Assembly: GCA_025465535.1 (NCBI GenBank)
Contig: JAODMY010000072.1
Coordinates: forward strand, 1-64,000
Direction of reading: 5' to 3'
From: Glaciihabitans sp.
Lineage (GTDB): Bacteria; Actinomycetota; Actinomycetes; Actinomycetales; Microbacteriaceae
Length of the DNA stretch: 64,000 nt
The notes beneath the pieces were generated by a model, which was not told where the DNA came from, ran no database searches, and was given only the letters and a program-made list of their open reading frames with translations. Shown here piece by piece: positions 40,321-48,356 of the stretch; the stretch's first letter is position 1, and every line of letters begins with the position of its first letter. The translations under genes and the position numbers were made by a program.

Positions 40321-41697
40321 GTGGTTGACCCAGAAGACACAGTTGTGCTCGCCGATCCGTCGGTGCTTGCCGGCCTCGACCACTGGCGCACGCTGCCGAT
40401 CAGCCAGCAGCCGGCGTGGCCCGATCCGGATGCCGTAGCGGCAGCCAGCGCCGAGATCGCGACGATGCCCCCGCTGGTGTTTGCCGGCGAGGTCGACATC
40501 CTGCGCGAGCGCCTGGCACGCGCTGCAAGGGGCGAAGCGTTCCTGCTGCAGGGCGGCGACTGTGCCGAGACGTTCGCCGGAGCTACGGCCGAGGCGATTC
40601 GCAACCGGGTGAAGACGATCCTGCAGATGGCCGTCGTGCTCACCTACGGCGCGTCGATGCCCATTGTGAAGATGGGGCGGATGGCCGGCCAGTTCGCCAA
40701 GCCGCGCTCGAGCGACACCGAGACCCGCGGCGACGTGACCCTGCCCGCGTACCGAGGCGACATCGTCAACGGCTACGACTTCACTCCGGAATCGCGCGAG
40801 GCCGATCCGCGTCGGCTTGTGCAGGGTTACCACACCGCCGCATCCACCCTGAATCTCATCCGCGCATTCACCCAGGGTGGATTCGCCGACCTCCGCCAGG
40901 TGCACAGTTGGAACCGCGGTTTCGCCTCGAACCCCGCCAATCACCGCTACGAGAAGCTCGCGAGCGAGATCGACAAGGCCATCCGGTTCATGGAAGCGGC
41001 GGGCGCCGACTTCGACGAGCTCAAGCGCGTGGAGTTCTACTCCAGCCACGAGGGTCTGCTCATGGACTATGAGCGCCCCATGACGCGGATCGACTCGCGC
41101 AACGGCACCCCGGTCAACACCTCGGCCCACTTCGTCTGGATCGGGGAGCGCACCCGGGCGCTGGAGGGTGCGCACGTCGACTATTTCAGCCGCATCCGCA
41201 ATCCGATCGGCGTCAAGCTCGGTCCGTCGACCACCCCGGAAGACATGAAGCAGCTCATCGACAAACTCGATCCTGAGCGCGAGCCCGGTCGACTGACGTT
41301 CGTGGCTCGCATGGGCGCCGGCAGGGTTCGGGATGCCCTTCCCCCGCTTCTCGAAGCGATCAAGGGGATGGATGCGACTCCGCTCTGGATCACCGACCCG
41401 ATGCACGGCAACGGGCTCACCACCCCCACGGGATACAAGACACGCCGCTTCGACGACATCGTGGACGAGGTCAAGGGATTCTTCGAGGTGCACCGCGCGG
41501 TCGGGACGTACCCCGGCGGCATCCACATCGAACTGACCGGCGACGACGTGACGGAGTGCCTCGGCGGTTCGGAGCAGATCGACGAAGCGGATCTCGCAAC
41601 GCGCTACGAATCGTTGTGCGACCCTCGCCTGAACCACATGCAGTCGCTAGAGCTGGCGTTTCTGGTTGCGGAAGAACTCAGCGCGCTCGACGACTGA
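40321..41697 (+). CDS. aroG: 3-deoxy-7-phosphoheptulonate synthase, class II
   Basis: This 458-residue enzyme is the plant/actinobacterial type of DAHP synthase. Features include FLLQGGDCAETF, KMGRMAGQFAKPRS, HSWNRGF, FYSSHEGLLMDYE, GVKLGP, and WITDPMHGN. It joins phosphoenolpyruvate and erythrose 4-phosphate, the first step of aromatic amino acid synthesis. AAGGAA precedes GTG at 40321. Its neighbour on the opposite strand is a PknL-type kinase gene, the same pairing as in mycobacteria. Confidence 0.95.
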   Translation: MVDPEDTVVLADPSVLAGLDHWRTLPISQQPAWPDPDAVAAASAEIATMPPLVFAGEVDILRERLARAARGEAFLLQGGDCAETFAGATAEAIRNRVKTILQMAVVLTYGASMPIVKMGRMAGQFAKPRSSDTETRGDVTLPAYRGDIVNGYDFTPESREADPRRLVQGYHTAASTLNLIRAFTQGGFADLRQVHSWNRGFASNPANHRYEKLASEIDKAIRFMEAAGADFDELKRVEFYSSHEGLLMDYERPMTRIDSRNGTPVNTSAHFVWIGERTRALEGAHVDYFSRIRNPIGVKLGPSTTPEDMKQLIDKLDPEREPGRLTFVARMGAGRVRDALPPLLEAIKGMDATPLWITDPMHGNGLTTPTGYKTRRFDDIVDEVKGFFEVHRAVGTYPGGIHIELTGDDVTECLGGSEQIDEADLATRYESLCDPRLNHMQSLELAFLVAEELSALDD

Positions 41698-41737
41698 CGT
41701 GGCTGCAGCATGGCCGCCACCCTGCCGCCGCCGTTGC

Positions 41738-43684
41738 CTAAAAACCGTTGAACTTGATCGTCAGTGCGGTGCCCTTCGGCACCGACTCGCCCGCGCCTGG
41801 ATCCACGCTCTCCACCGTGACCAGCTGACCGTTGCCGACGTCGGCCAGTGGGCTGTATTTGAGGTTGAAGCCGGCATTCTTCAGCAGGACCTTGGCGTTC
41901 GCCCAGGTCTGGTTGATGACGTTGGGGATCAGCACCATCTGCGGTCCCCGCGACGTGATGAGCAGCACGTCGTTCTGGCCCTTCTGGAAGATTCGTGCAG
42001 CCCCATTCGTGGTCTGCGGGTCGATCTTGATGACGTCGCCCTTGGGCACCGTCGGGTCGTAGACGGATGTCCCCGGAGTTGCTCCGAGCCCGGCTGCCGA
42101 GAGTTTTGCTTCGGCTGCGCTCACGGTCATACCGTTCACGATGGGCAGAGGGCCAGCTGAGACGACGAGTTGGATGGTGCGCGCCTCGCTGTAGGTGGAT
42201 TGAGTGCGCAGGCTCTTCCCGTTGGCGTCGAGGTCGTCGATGACCTGGTCGATCGGAACCTTCGCGTCGAACTGCTCGACGGATGTCTTCGCCGCAACGA
42301 AACCGGCCTTGATCACCAGTCTGCGCGCGTCGCTCTCGGGGGATCCCACCACGTTGGGCAGCGCCAGCTGCGCCGGTCCGATTGAGCGGATGAGTGTGAT
42401 CGGTGCGTTCTTGGCGATCGTGCTCCCGATGGCGGGATCGGTTCCCATCACTTCGCCCGTCGCGACCGTCGGGTCGGTGTGTTGCCCCGTCGCCGAGTCG
42501 ACCTTGAGCCCCAGCTTCTCGAGTTGCGCGCGAGCATCGGCCACGCTCGTACCCCTGAGGCTGCTTGGGATGATCACCTGCGAGCCGGGACCCGAACCGA
42601 AATACCACGCGGTACCGCCGACCAGAGCAAGCAAGACGAGAAAAAGTGCGATCAGCCACCGCCCGCGCGTGCGTCGCCTGTGCGCGCGGGCCGAGAGTTC
42701 GTCAACGCTCCCCGTGATAGGCGCGGTCTCGCGACGGCGAGCCGGCGACAGTATCTGGGTTTCGAGCGTTCCGCGCTGACCGGGAGGCACCGCGGTCGGG
42801 AATACCATCGTGCGCTGCGTGGCCGTGGCCGCCGTGCCCGCCTGAAGGCCGGACTGGATGGAGAGAACCTCATCCAGCATCGCGCGCGCATCGCGAGGTC
42901 GTTCATCCGGCTCGCGAGCGGTTGCCCAGAGCACGAGTTCGTCGAGGTCGACCGGGACCCGGGGATTCTTGCCGCTGGGCGTTGGGACTGAATCGTTCGC
43001 GTGCTGGTAGGCGATCTGCATGGGCTGCTCGCCCTTGAACGGCTGCTCGCCGGTCAGCATTTCGTAGGTCATGATTCCGACGGCGTAGATATCGCTGCGG
43101 GTATCGGCGACCCCGCGTGTCACGAGTTCGGGTGAGAGGTAGGCGATCGTGCCGAGGAGCGCGGCGCCCGTCGCAGTGTTCGCGCTGGCCGCACGCGCGA
43201 GTCCGAAGTCGCCGATCTTGATACGGCCGTCATCCGCCAGCAGGACATTCTCTGGCTTGAGGTCGCGGTGGACGATGCCAGCCTTGTGTGCGGCGGAGAG
43301 TCCCGCGAGCACGGCCTCAAGGATGTCGAGGGTCTGTTCCGTGGTGAGCTTCTTGTGTTCCTGCAGAAGGTCACGAAGGGTGATGCCGGGCAGATATTCC
43401 ATGACGAGGTACGCCATGTCGGTGTCCTGGCCCTGGTCGAATACGTTGACGACATTGGGATGCGCAAGGCGCGCTGCCGACCGCGCCTCCTGGATGAACC
43501 GTTCCTTGAACTTAGTGTCGTCGGAGAGGTGACCGTGCATGATCTTGATCGCAACACGACGCTCGAGGCGAAGATCGGTGGCGAGATAAACCGTTGCCAT
43601 CCCCCCGCGCGCGATGCGCGAACGGACCTGGTATCGGCCGTCGATGAGACGACCGATCGTGGGATCCGTTGAGTTGACAGTCAC
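41738..43684 (-). CDS. pknL: Ser/Thr protein kinase with four PASTA domains (PknL type)
   Basis: This 648-residue membrane kinase has an N-terminal Hanks domain: ARGGMATVY, Lys47 in VAIK, HRDLKPEN with Asp141, and DFGLA at 159-163. The activation loop holds Thr170 and Thr172 before GTIAYLSPE. A transmembrane helix spans about 343-361, followed by four extracellular PASTA repeats to the C-terminus that sense peptidoglycan fragments. The neighbours aroG, an Rv2175c-like gene and a polyprenyl synthase mark it as the PknL orthologue. Mycobacterial PknL phosphorylates Rv2175c. It likely links cell-wall state to growth. Confidence 0.92.
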   Translation of the reverse strand: MTVNSTDPTIGRLIDGRYQVRSRIARGGMATVYLATDLRLERRVAIKIMHGHLSDDTKFKERFIQEARSAARLAHPNVVNVFDQGQDTDMAYLVMEYLPGITLRDLLQEHKKLTTEQTLDILEAVLAGLSAAHKAGIVHRDLKPENVLLADDGRIKIGDFGLARAASANTATGAALLGTIAYLSPELVTRGVADTRSDIYAVGIMTYEMLTGEQPFKGEQPMQIAYQHANDSVPTPSGKNPRVPVDLDELVLWATAREPDERPRDARAMLDEVLSIQSGLQAGTAATATQRTMVFPTAVPPGQRGTLETQILSPARRRETAPITGSVDELSARAHRRRTRGRWLIALFLVLLALVGGTAWYFGSGPGSQVIIPSSLRGTSVADARAQLEKLGLKVDSATGQHTDPTVATGEVMGTDPAIGSTIAKNAPITLIRSIGPAQLALPNVVGSPESDARRLVIKAGFVAAKTSVEQFDAKVPIDQVIDDLDANGKSLRTQSTYSEARTIQLVVSAGPLPIVNGMTVSAAEAKLSAAGLGATPGTSVYDPTVPKGDVIKIDPQTTNGAARIFQKGQNDVLLITSRGPQMVLIPNVINQTWANAKVLLKNAGFNLKYSPLADVGNGQLVTVESVDPGAGESVPKGTALTIKFNGF

Positions 43685-43759
43685 CGTTCGATTCTAGGTT
43701 CGTCAGCACTGCGCACCGGTCAGAACACGGCGGGTGAAGCCACTTAGTGCGCGGTGACG

Positions 43760-45247
43760 CTATCCGAGCTGAGCGAGCCAGGCTGTGGCGGACGCTTGCC
43801 ACTTGGCGTAGGCATCCGGGTACGCCGAGATCTCAACGGCCTGCGCGGCCTGGGTGACGGTCATCGACTGCCAGTTTGGAATATCGAGCAGCCCGCGGGT
43901 CTTGCCCTTGTTCGGATTGCTTGGCCCACCGTAGAAGAGTTCACTCGCATAGGTCGTGTTCTCGAGCTGCTCCACCGTGCCCCACCCGGTGCTCGGACGC
44001 TGCTGGAACAGGCCGACCGAGTCGCGGTCGCCGCCACTCAGGTTGATGAGTCCGGATTCCTGCGCGGCTGCGGCAAGGGCGATGATGATCCCGTAGCTCG
44101 GAACACTGAGCTTCTTGCCGACCGCGATGATGGTGAGGGCATTGACTTTCATCGCCGGGCTCAGCGGTGTGATCGTCGCTCCAACTTGCGCGGGCTGCGT
44201 GCCTGTCGACCCCGGAGCGGTGGTTGCGGGGGCGGTGGATGTCGTGGTTGCGGGGATGACCAGCGTGCGCCCCGCGTAGATGATGCTCGAGGAACTGAGA
44301 CCGTTGGCTTGAAGAATCGCCGTGACGGTGACCCCGTACTTCTTCGCGATCGACGTCACGGTGTCACCCGACTTGATCGTGTACTTGGTGGATGACGTCG
44401 ATGTCGCCGTGGTCGGAGCGCTGGTCGCCGGCGGAGCAGCCACGGGTGTGGTCGGTGCCGAAGCCGGTGTCGATGCGACGGCCGTCCCGGTCAGCTTGAG
44501 GACCTGGCCCGGGAAGATGAGTGACTTCGAAGTGAGGCCGTTGAGCGCGAGCACCGACGCGGTAGACAGGTGATATCGGGCGGCGATTGCGCTTACGGTG
44601 TCGCCGGACTTCACGGTGTAGCTGGCTGGGGTTGAGGTCGTCGTGGTTGTAGTGCTCGGCGCACTCGAAGTCGGAGTTATCGCCGGCTTGCTCGTGGCGG
44701 GAGTCGGTGCCGGCGCGGCAACCGCCTTCGTCAGCTTGAGGACCTGGCCGGGGAAAATGAGTGACTTCCAGCTGAGGCCGTTGAGCGCGAGCACGGATGC
44801 GGTAGACAGGCCGTAGCGGCCAGCGATCCCGCTGACGGTGTCGCCCGACTTGACGGTGTAGTTCGTCGGGGTGGATGCGGTCGTCAGAGCGGCGACGGTC
44901 GGCTGGGCGACGACGACTGGCTTCGCACTCGCCCCGGCAGAGGCGACGGCGTCTCGTACCGCGGTGGTGAGATCCGAGGTGTCCGATTTCGGATCCTGGG
45001 GCCGCTTCGGAGCAGCTTCCGTTGTTCCGCCAAGGTTGAGACTGGCCAATGCAAGGGAGCCGACCAACAGCACGGGCATAGTCGAGAGGATGTTTCGTGC
45101 CATCCGACTCTGATCCCGCTGCTCGCGCGCCTCGAGATGACGTGCCGCCGACGGTTCGGATTGGGCTCGGAGTCGGCTTGGTACGAGTCCAGCCAACGGC
45201 GAGGCGGCCCAATCGCTGCGCGCGTCACGCTCTAAGTTGTCTGACAT
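43760..45247 (-). CDS. Triple-LysM cell-wall protein with lysozyme-like C-terminal domain
   Basis: This 495-residue protein has a cytosolic N-terminus, one hydrophobic segment (MPVLLVGSLALASLNLGG, about residues 57-74), and three LysM domains opening with YTVKSGDTVSGIA, YTVKSGDTVSAIA and YTIKSGDTVTSIA, joined by Pro/Thr/Ser/Ala linkers. The C-terminal 110 residues resemble an actinobacterial lytic-transglycosylase-like domain with candidate catalytic Glu397 in AAQESGL, followed by DRDSVGLFQQRPS. It should bind and cut peptidoglycan. ATG at 45247 has GGGAAG upstream. It lies next to the PASTA kinase on the same strand. Confidence 0.87.
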   Translation of the reverse strand: MSDNLERDARSDWAASPLAGLVPSRLRAQSEPSAARHLEAREQRDQSRMARNILSTMPVLLVGSLALASLNLGGTTEAAPKRPQDPKSDTSDLTTAVRDAVASAGASAKPVVVAQPTVAALTTASTPTNYTVKSGDTVSGIAGRYGLSTASVLALNGLSWKSLIFPGQVLKLTKAVAAPAPTPATSKPAITPTSSAPSTTTTTTSTPASYTVKSGDTVSAIAARYHLSTASVLALNGLTSKSLIFPGQVLKLTGTAVASTPASAPTTPVAAPPATSAPTTATSTSSTKYTIKSGDTVTSIAKKYGVTVTAILQANGLSSSSIIYAGRTLVIPATTTSTAPATTAPGSTGTQPAQVGATITPLSPAMKVNALTIIAVGKKLSVPSYGIIIALAAAAQESGLINLSGGDRDSVGLFQQRPSTGWGTVEQLENTTYASELFYGGPSNPNKGKTRGLLDIPNWQSMTVTQAAQAVEISAYPDAYAKWQASATAWLAQLG

Positions 45248-45290
45248 TCGCTTCCCGTCATACTCCCGACCCCGAGTTTGCTGAAGTCGT

Positions 45291-45332
45291 GTTGCCAAGG
45301 CAACCCCCTGTTGCCTGTCACCCAAAATGACA
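45291..45332. promoter_or_regulatory. Inverted repeats in a divergent promoter region
   Basis: The 194-bp gap between the LysM gene and the Rv2175c-like gene holds a perfect palindrome GTTGCCAAGGCAAC (45291-45304) and the dyad TGTCA-N7-TGACA (45316-45332). They may be operators for either gene. Confidence 0.4.
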
Positions 45333-45441
45333 CAGAACCGTACCCCTGTCAATCATTGGGACTGATGTGACTGAAGTGGACTTTGTCAAAAACAGCAGCC
45401 AAATGCGGGGTTCGCGCCCCTCCTCATGACAGGATTAACCC

Positions 45442-45783
45442 GTGGCTGATCTTTCTGGCGTGCAGTGGCTGACCATTCCTGACCTCACAGAATTGCTGGG
45501 TCTGAAGGTAAGTCAAGTTCGTCGACTCATCGAAGACCGCGCGCTGCTCGCGAGTCGGCTGGATGGCGTCTGGCGGGTCCCCGCTGATTTCATCGTCGAT
45601 GGCGAACCAATGAGTGAGCTCAAAGGCACACTCGTCGTACTGGGAGACAGCGGATTCAACGACGAGGAGGCCATGACCTGGCTCCTCAGCCCGGAGGACA
45701 GCCTTGGCGCGAGTCCGATCGAGGCGTTGAGGAACGGCCGCAAGGCCGAGGTGCGTCGCGTGGCTCAGGCGCTCGGCTTCTAG
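45442..45783 (+). CDS. Rv2175c-family DNA-binding protein
   Basis: This 113-residue protein has an excisionase/MerR-like helix-turn-helix (WLTIPDLTELLGLKVSQVRRLIEDRALLA in pieces), then RLDGVWRVPADFIVDGEPM, and a C-terminal half with LKGTLVVLGDSGFNDEEAMTWLL and a final VRRVAQALGF. This matches the mycobacterial Rv2175c family, a DNA-binding substrate of PknL. The pknL gene lies 1.8 kb away in this window. The N-terminus here is short and lacks the Thr-rich leader of the mycobacterial protein. GTG at 45442 has no strong ribosome-binding site. The regulon is unknown. Confidence 0.85.
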   Translation: MADLSGVQWLTIPDLTELLGLKVSQVRRLIEDRALLASRLDGVWRVPADFIVDGEPMSELKGTLVVLGDSGFNDEEAMTWLLSPEDSLGASPIEALRNGRKAEVRRVAQALGF

Positions 45784-45836
45784 TTCCGGCTCAGCGCGTG
45801 CCTAGCCCAGCTCAGCGCGTGCACCGGGGGGCGACC

Positions 45837-45883
45837 TGACACCTGTTGTCGGTTGGGGCGGCTTGGAGTGGCAACAAGTGTCA
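45837..45883. terminator. Inverted repeat between convergent genes
   Basis: TGACACCTGTTG (45837-45848) and CAACAAGTGTCA (45872-45883) form a 12-bp stem with one mismatch in the 145-bp gap between the Rv2175c-like gene and the prenyl synthase gene. A 13-bp direct repeat GCTCAGCGCGTGC occurs just before it, at 45789 and 45810. The element resembles a diverged unit of the 93-bp repeat near 36.2 kb. Confidence 0.55.
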
Positions 45884-45928
45884 ACTCGTGGATGAATTCG
45901 CTGTAAAAGCTGAATGCGTTCAGTTCGG

Positions 45929-47050
45929 TTATGCAGCACGGTTTGTCACCGTGTCGGTGAGCTGCCCGAGTTGAGCGAGTGCGTCCCGGGTGAGGGGCGC
46001 TTCGGCGAGTGCCTCTCTCGCCAACAGGACATTGTGGGCGATCATGCGCTCGACCTTGTCGACGCTTCCCGAGTCGCGGATCGTGTTCTGCAGCATCCGG
46101 ATCTGCCCGGCATCGAGGTCTGGATCACCGAGCAGCTCGTCAAGTAGGCGCACGGCATTCGCGGGGAGGCTCGCTCGCGCGAGTGCAACGAGAACGGTGC
46201 GCTTACCCTCGCGGAGGTCGTCGCCGGCGGGCTTTCCCGTCACATCCGGGTCCCCGAAAACGCCGAGCATGTCGTCCCGCAACTGGTAAGCGATACCAAG
46301 CGGGAGTCCGAACGCTCGTAGCGCGGTGAGCTGCGCAGGGGTGGCTGCGCCCAGGGACGCGCCGATCGCGAGGGGCGCCTCGACGCTGTACTTCGCCGAC
46401 TTGTAGACGATAACCCGGTGCGCGCGAGCCAGCTGGTCGGCATCCGGGGTGCCCTGCCACGATCGCTCCTCGAGAATGTCGAGGTACTGGCCGGTCGTCA
46501 CTTCGGTGCGCATCCGATTGAATTCGGCGCGCGCGGTGAGAGCGGCCGTCGGGTTGCGTAGGACGGCGAGCCCCTCATCGATGAGCTCGTCGCTCCAGCC
46601 GAGCAGAAGGTCGCCAAGCAGAAGCCCACCCGACATTCCGAAGCTGCCGGCTGATCCCGCCCAGCCGCTTTCGCGGTGCAACGACTCGAACCTCTTGTGT
46701 GCAGCCGGGAGGCCCCGTCGGGTATCCGAGTTGTCCATGATGTCGTCGTGGACGAGCGCGGCCGCATGAAAGAATTCGAGACCGCTCGCCACTTTGACGA
46801 CGGCGTCGAGGTCAAGCGGGGTATCCGATTCACCGAGGGGGTCGAATTCGTCCCGTCCGGAGCCGACAGCGCTCCACCCCCAGTAGCAGAAGAGGGCGCG
46901 AAACCGCTTGCCCCCGCGAAGCATCTCGCGCGAATAATCAAGGAATGTCGCGAGTTCTGGCGCAATTTCGAGGATTCCTGGACCCCTCTCGTCGAGAAAT
47001 TCGTCAATTCGCATCTGAACGAGGTCAACTAACCGGGTACTCACAGGCAC
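45929..47050 (-). CDS. idsA: Polyprenyl diphosphate synthase
   Basis: This 373-residue enzyme has both aspartate motifs of trans-prenyltransferases: VHDDIMDNSDTRRG (first, DDxxD) and YQLRDDMLGVFGD (second), plus GKRFRALFCYW near the N-terminus and KSAKYSVEAPL. It condenses isopentenyl diphosphate units, probably to geranylgeranyl or a longer diphosphate used for carotenoids, menaquinone or lipid carriers. Its place beside pknL and DUF3040 matches mycobacterial idsA2. The GTG at 47050 is used. Chain length cannot be fixed from the sequence alone. Confidence 0.9.
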   Translation of the reverse strand: MPVSTRLVDLVQMRIDEFLDERGPGILEIAPELATFLDYSREMLRGGKRFRALFCYWGWSAVGSGRDEFDPLGESDTPLDLDAVVKVASGLEFFHAAALVHDDIMDNSDTRRGLPAAHKRFESLHRESGWAGSAGSFGMSGGLLLGDLLLGWSDELIDEGLAVLRNPTAALTARAEFNRMRTEVTTGQYLDILEERSWQGTPDADQLARAHRVIVYKSAKYSVEAPLAIGASLGAATPAQLTALRAFGLPLGIAYQLRDDMLGVFGDPDVTGKPAGDDLREGKRTVLVALARASLPANAVRLLDELLGDPDLDAGQIRMLQNTIRDSGSVDKVERMIAHNVLLAREALAEAPLTRDALAQLGQLTDTVTNRAA

Positions 47051-47128
47051 CGTCCTAGCCTAGCTAGGCGCTCGGGGATACTATTAGTTTCTAGTTATCG
47101 GCGTACTCCCGAACCGGAGGGAAACAGG

Positions 47129-47506
47129 ATGCCACTTTCCGAGCAGGAGCAGCGCCTCCTTGAAGAGATGGAACGTAGTCTCTATCACAACGATGCCGAC
47201 TTCGTCGCGGCCGTATCTGCTCGCGGCGGCAAGCCGACTTACTCGGCCGTCGTGACCGGAATCCTGATTGCCATCGCCGGTGTCGCCGCCCTCATTACCG
47301 GCGTCATCATCAGCCAGCCGGTTGTCGGCGTCCTGGGATTCATCGTCATGTTCGTCGGCGTACTCATCGCACTCACGCCCCCGCGCGGCGCGCGAGTTGC
47401 GTCATCGTCGCGAACTGATTCCCACAGCGATACGCGCGGCCGCGGATCGTTCCTCCACAATCTCGAGCATCGCTGGGATAAGAGCCAGGACGAGCGCGAC
47501 GAGTAG
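47129..47506 (+). CDS. DUF3040 membrane protein
   Basis: This 125-residue protein has the conserved DUF3040 N-terminus MPLSEQEQRLLEEMERSLYHND, two adjacent hydrophobic helices (AVVTGILIAIAGVAALITGV and VVGVLGFIVMFVGVLIAL) and a charged cytosolic tail. The family is found only in actinobacteria, usually just upstream of mraZ, as here. The function is not known, but the conserved linkage suggests a role in growth or the cell envelope. GGAGG precedes the ATG. Confidence 0.9.
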   Translation: MPLSEQEQRLLEEMERSLYHNDADFVAAVSARGGKPTYSAVVTGILIAIAGVAALITGVIISQPVVGVLGFIVMFVGVLIALTPPRGARVASSSRTDSHSDTRGRGSFLHNLEHRWDKSQDERDE

Positions 47507-47560
47507 TTCACACACGCGCTTTTTGTAAGGCAAGCGCGGCGGAAATAACAGTTTTCGCAA

Positions 47561-47591
47561 GGGTCGACCGATAGTGGTCGGCCCTTTTTTT
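47561..47591 (+). terminator. Intrinsic terminator after the DUF3040 gene
   Basis: The stem GGGTCGACC / GGTCGGCCC around a GATAGT loop (47561-47584) runs into seven T residues (47585-47591). It ends the DUF3040 transcript and separates it from the dcw cluster promoter. The rest of the 310-bp gap holds the mraZ promoter region. Confidence 0.9.
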
Positions 47592-47750
47592 GTTAATCCC
47601 GCTGCCTGTGGGGCCCATCCGGCTTCAAATTCGGTCCCATTTTGCCAATATTGTGGGATTTTCCTCCACCAGCGCCACCCTTGTGTTTCCGCGAACTTTT
47701 CCGGATTCCGAACTGAAACTGGTGAGTCGCGCGGCAATTACTAGGATTTG

Positions 47751-47775
47751 TGGAGGGGAGTGGAGTAAAGTGGAG
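47751..47775 (+). promoter_or_regulatory. Three-box MraZ operator
   Basis: TGGAG occurs at 47751, 47761 and 47771, spaced exactly 10 bp apart on one DNA face, 42 bp before the mraZ start. MraZ is known to bind three or more direct GTGG-type repeats with 10-bp spacing in its own promoter. TAATCT (47777-47782) just downstream could be the -10 box, so MraZ binding would block RNA polymerase. Confidence 0.8.
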
Positions 47776-47816
47776 CTAATCTGCAATACTGGCCGGGTCG
47801 TTGAGGGGAGCGCGCC

Positions 47817-48248
47817 GTGTTTCTTGGCACCTATGCGCCCAAGCTCGACGACAAAGGTCGCCTCATCCTTCCGGCCAAGTTCTGGGATGAGCTTGCTTCC
47901 GGTGTCGTAATCACCCGGGGGCAGGAGCACTGCCTCTACGTCTTCAGCACGCGCGAGTTCGAGAGCGTGCACGAAAAGATCCGCCAGGCCCCGGTCACGA
48001 GCAAGCAGGCGCGCGACTATCTCCGTTTGTTCCTCTCGGGTGCGAACCAGGAGCAGCCGGACAAGCAGCGCCGCGTGACTATTCCGGTCGGCCTGCGGGA
48101 GTACGCGGGCCTCGATCGTGACCTCACGGTGATCGGCGCGGGAAGCCGTGCCGAGATCTGGGACACCGCGGCGTGGAACCAGTACTACGCCGAGACCGAA
48201 GCCGGATTCGCCAACACGTCGGAGGAGGTGATTCCCGGGCTCTTCTAG
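47817..48248 (+). CDS. mraZ: Transcriptional regulator MraZ
   Basis: This 143-residue protein has two AbrB-like SpoVT/MraZ repeats: [25 protein letters not shown] and, in the second half, [18 protein letters not shown]. It forms a ring-shaped oligomer that binds repeats in its own promoter and controls the dcw operon. GAGGGGAG lies 6 nt before the GTG start at 47817. The three TGGAG boxes upstream fit autoregulation. The length is normal for the family. Confidence 0.95.
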   Translation: MFLGTYAPKLDDKGRLILPAKFWDELASGVVITRGQEHCLYVFSTREFESVHEKIRQAPVTSKQARDYLRLFLSGANQEQPDKQRRVTIPVGLREYAGLDRDLTVIGAGSRAEIWDTAAWNQYYAETEAGFANTSEEVIPGLF

Positions 48249-48335
48249 CGCCCAGTCGCTGACTCCCAGCCGTTCAGCGCCCTGGCATCACTTCCCCGGT
48301 GACAGGTCGCAGGAATGGATGGGGATCTGTGATTG

Positions 48336-48350
48336 GGGGCTCAACGCCCC
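48336..48350 (+). other. Short hairpin just before rsmH
   Basis: GGGGC (48336-48340) and GCCCC (48346-48350) form a GC-only stem around TCAAC, 6 nt before the rsmH start codon. It could influence ribosome access. Evidence is limited to the inverted repeat. Confidence 0.35.
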
Positions 48351-48356
48351 TACCTC

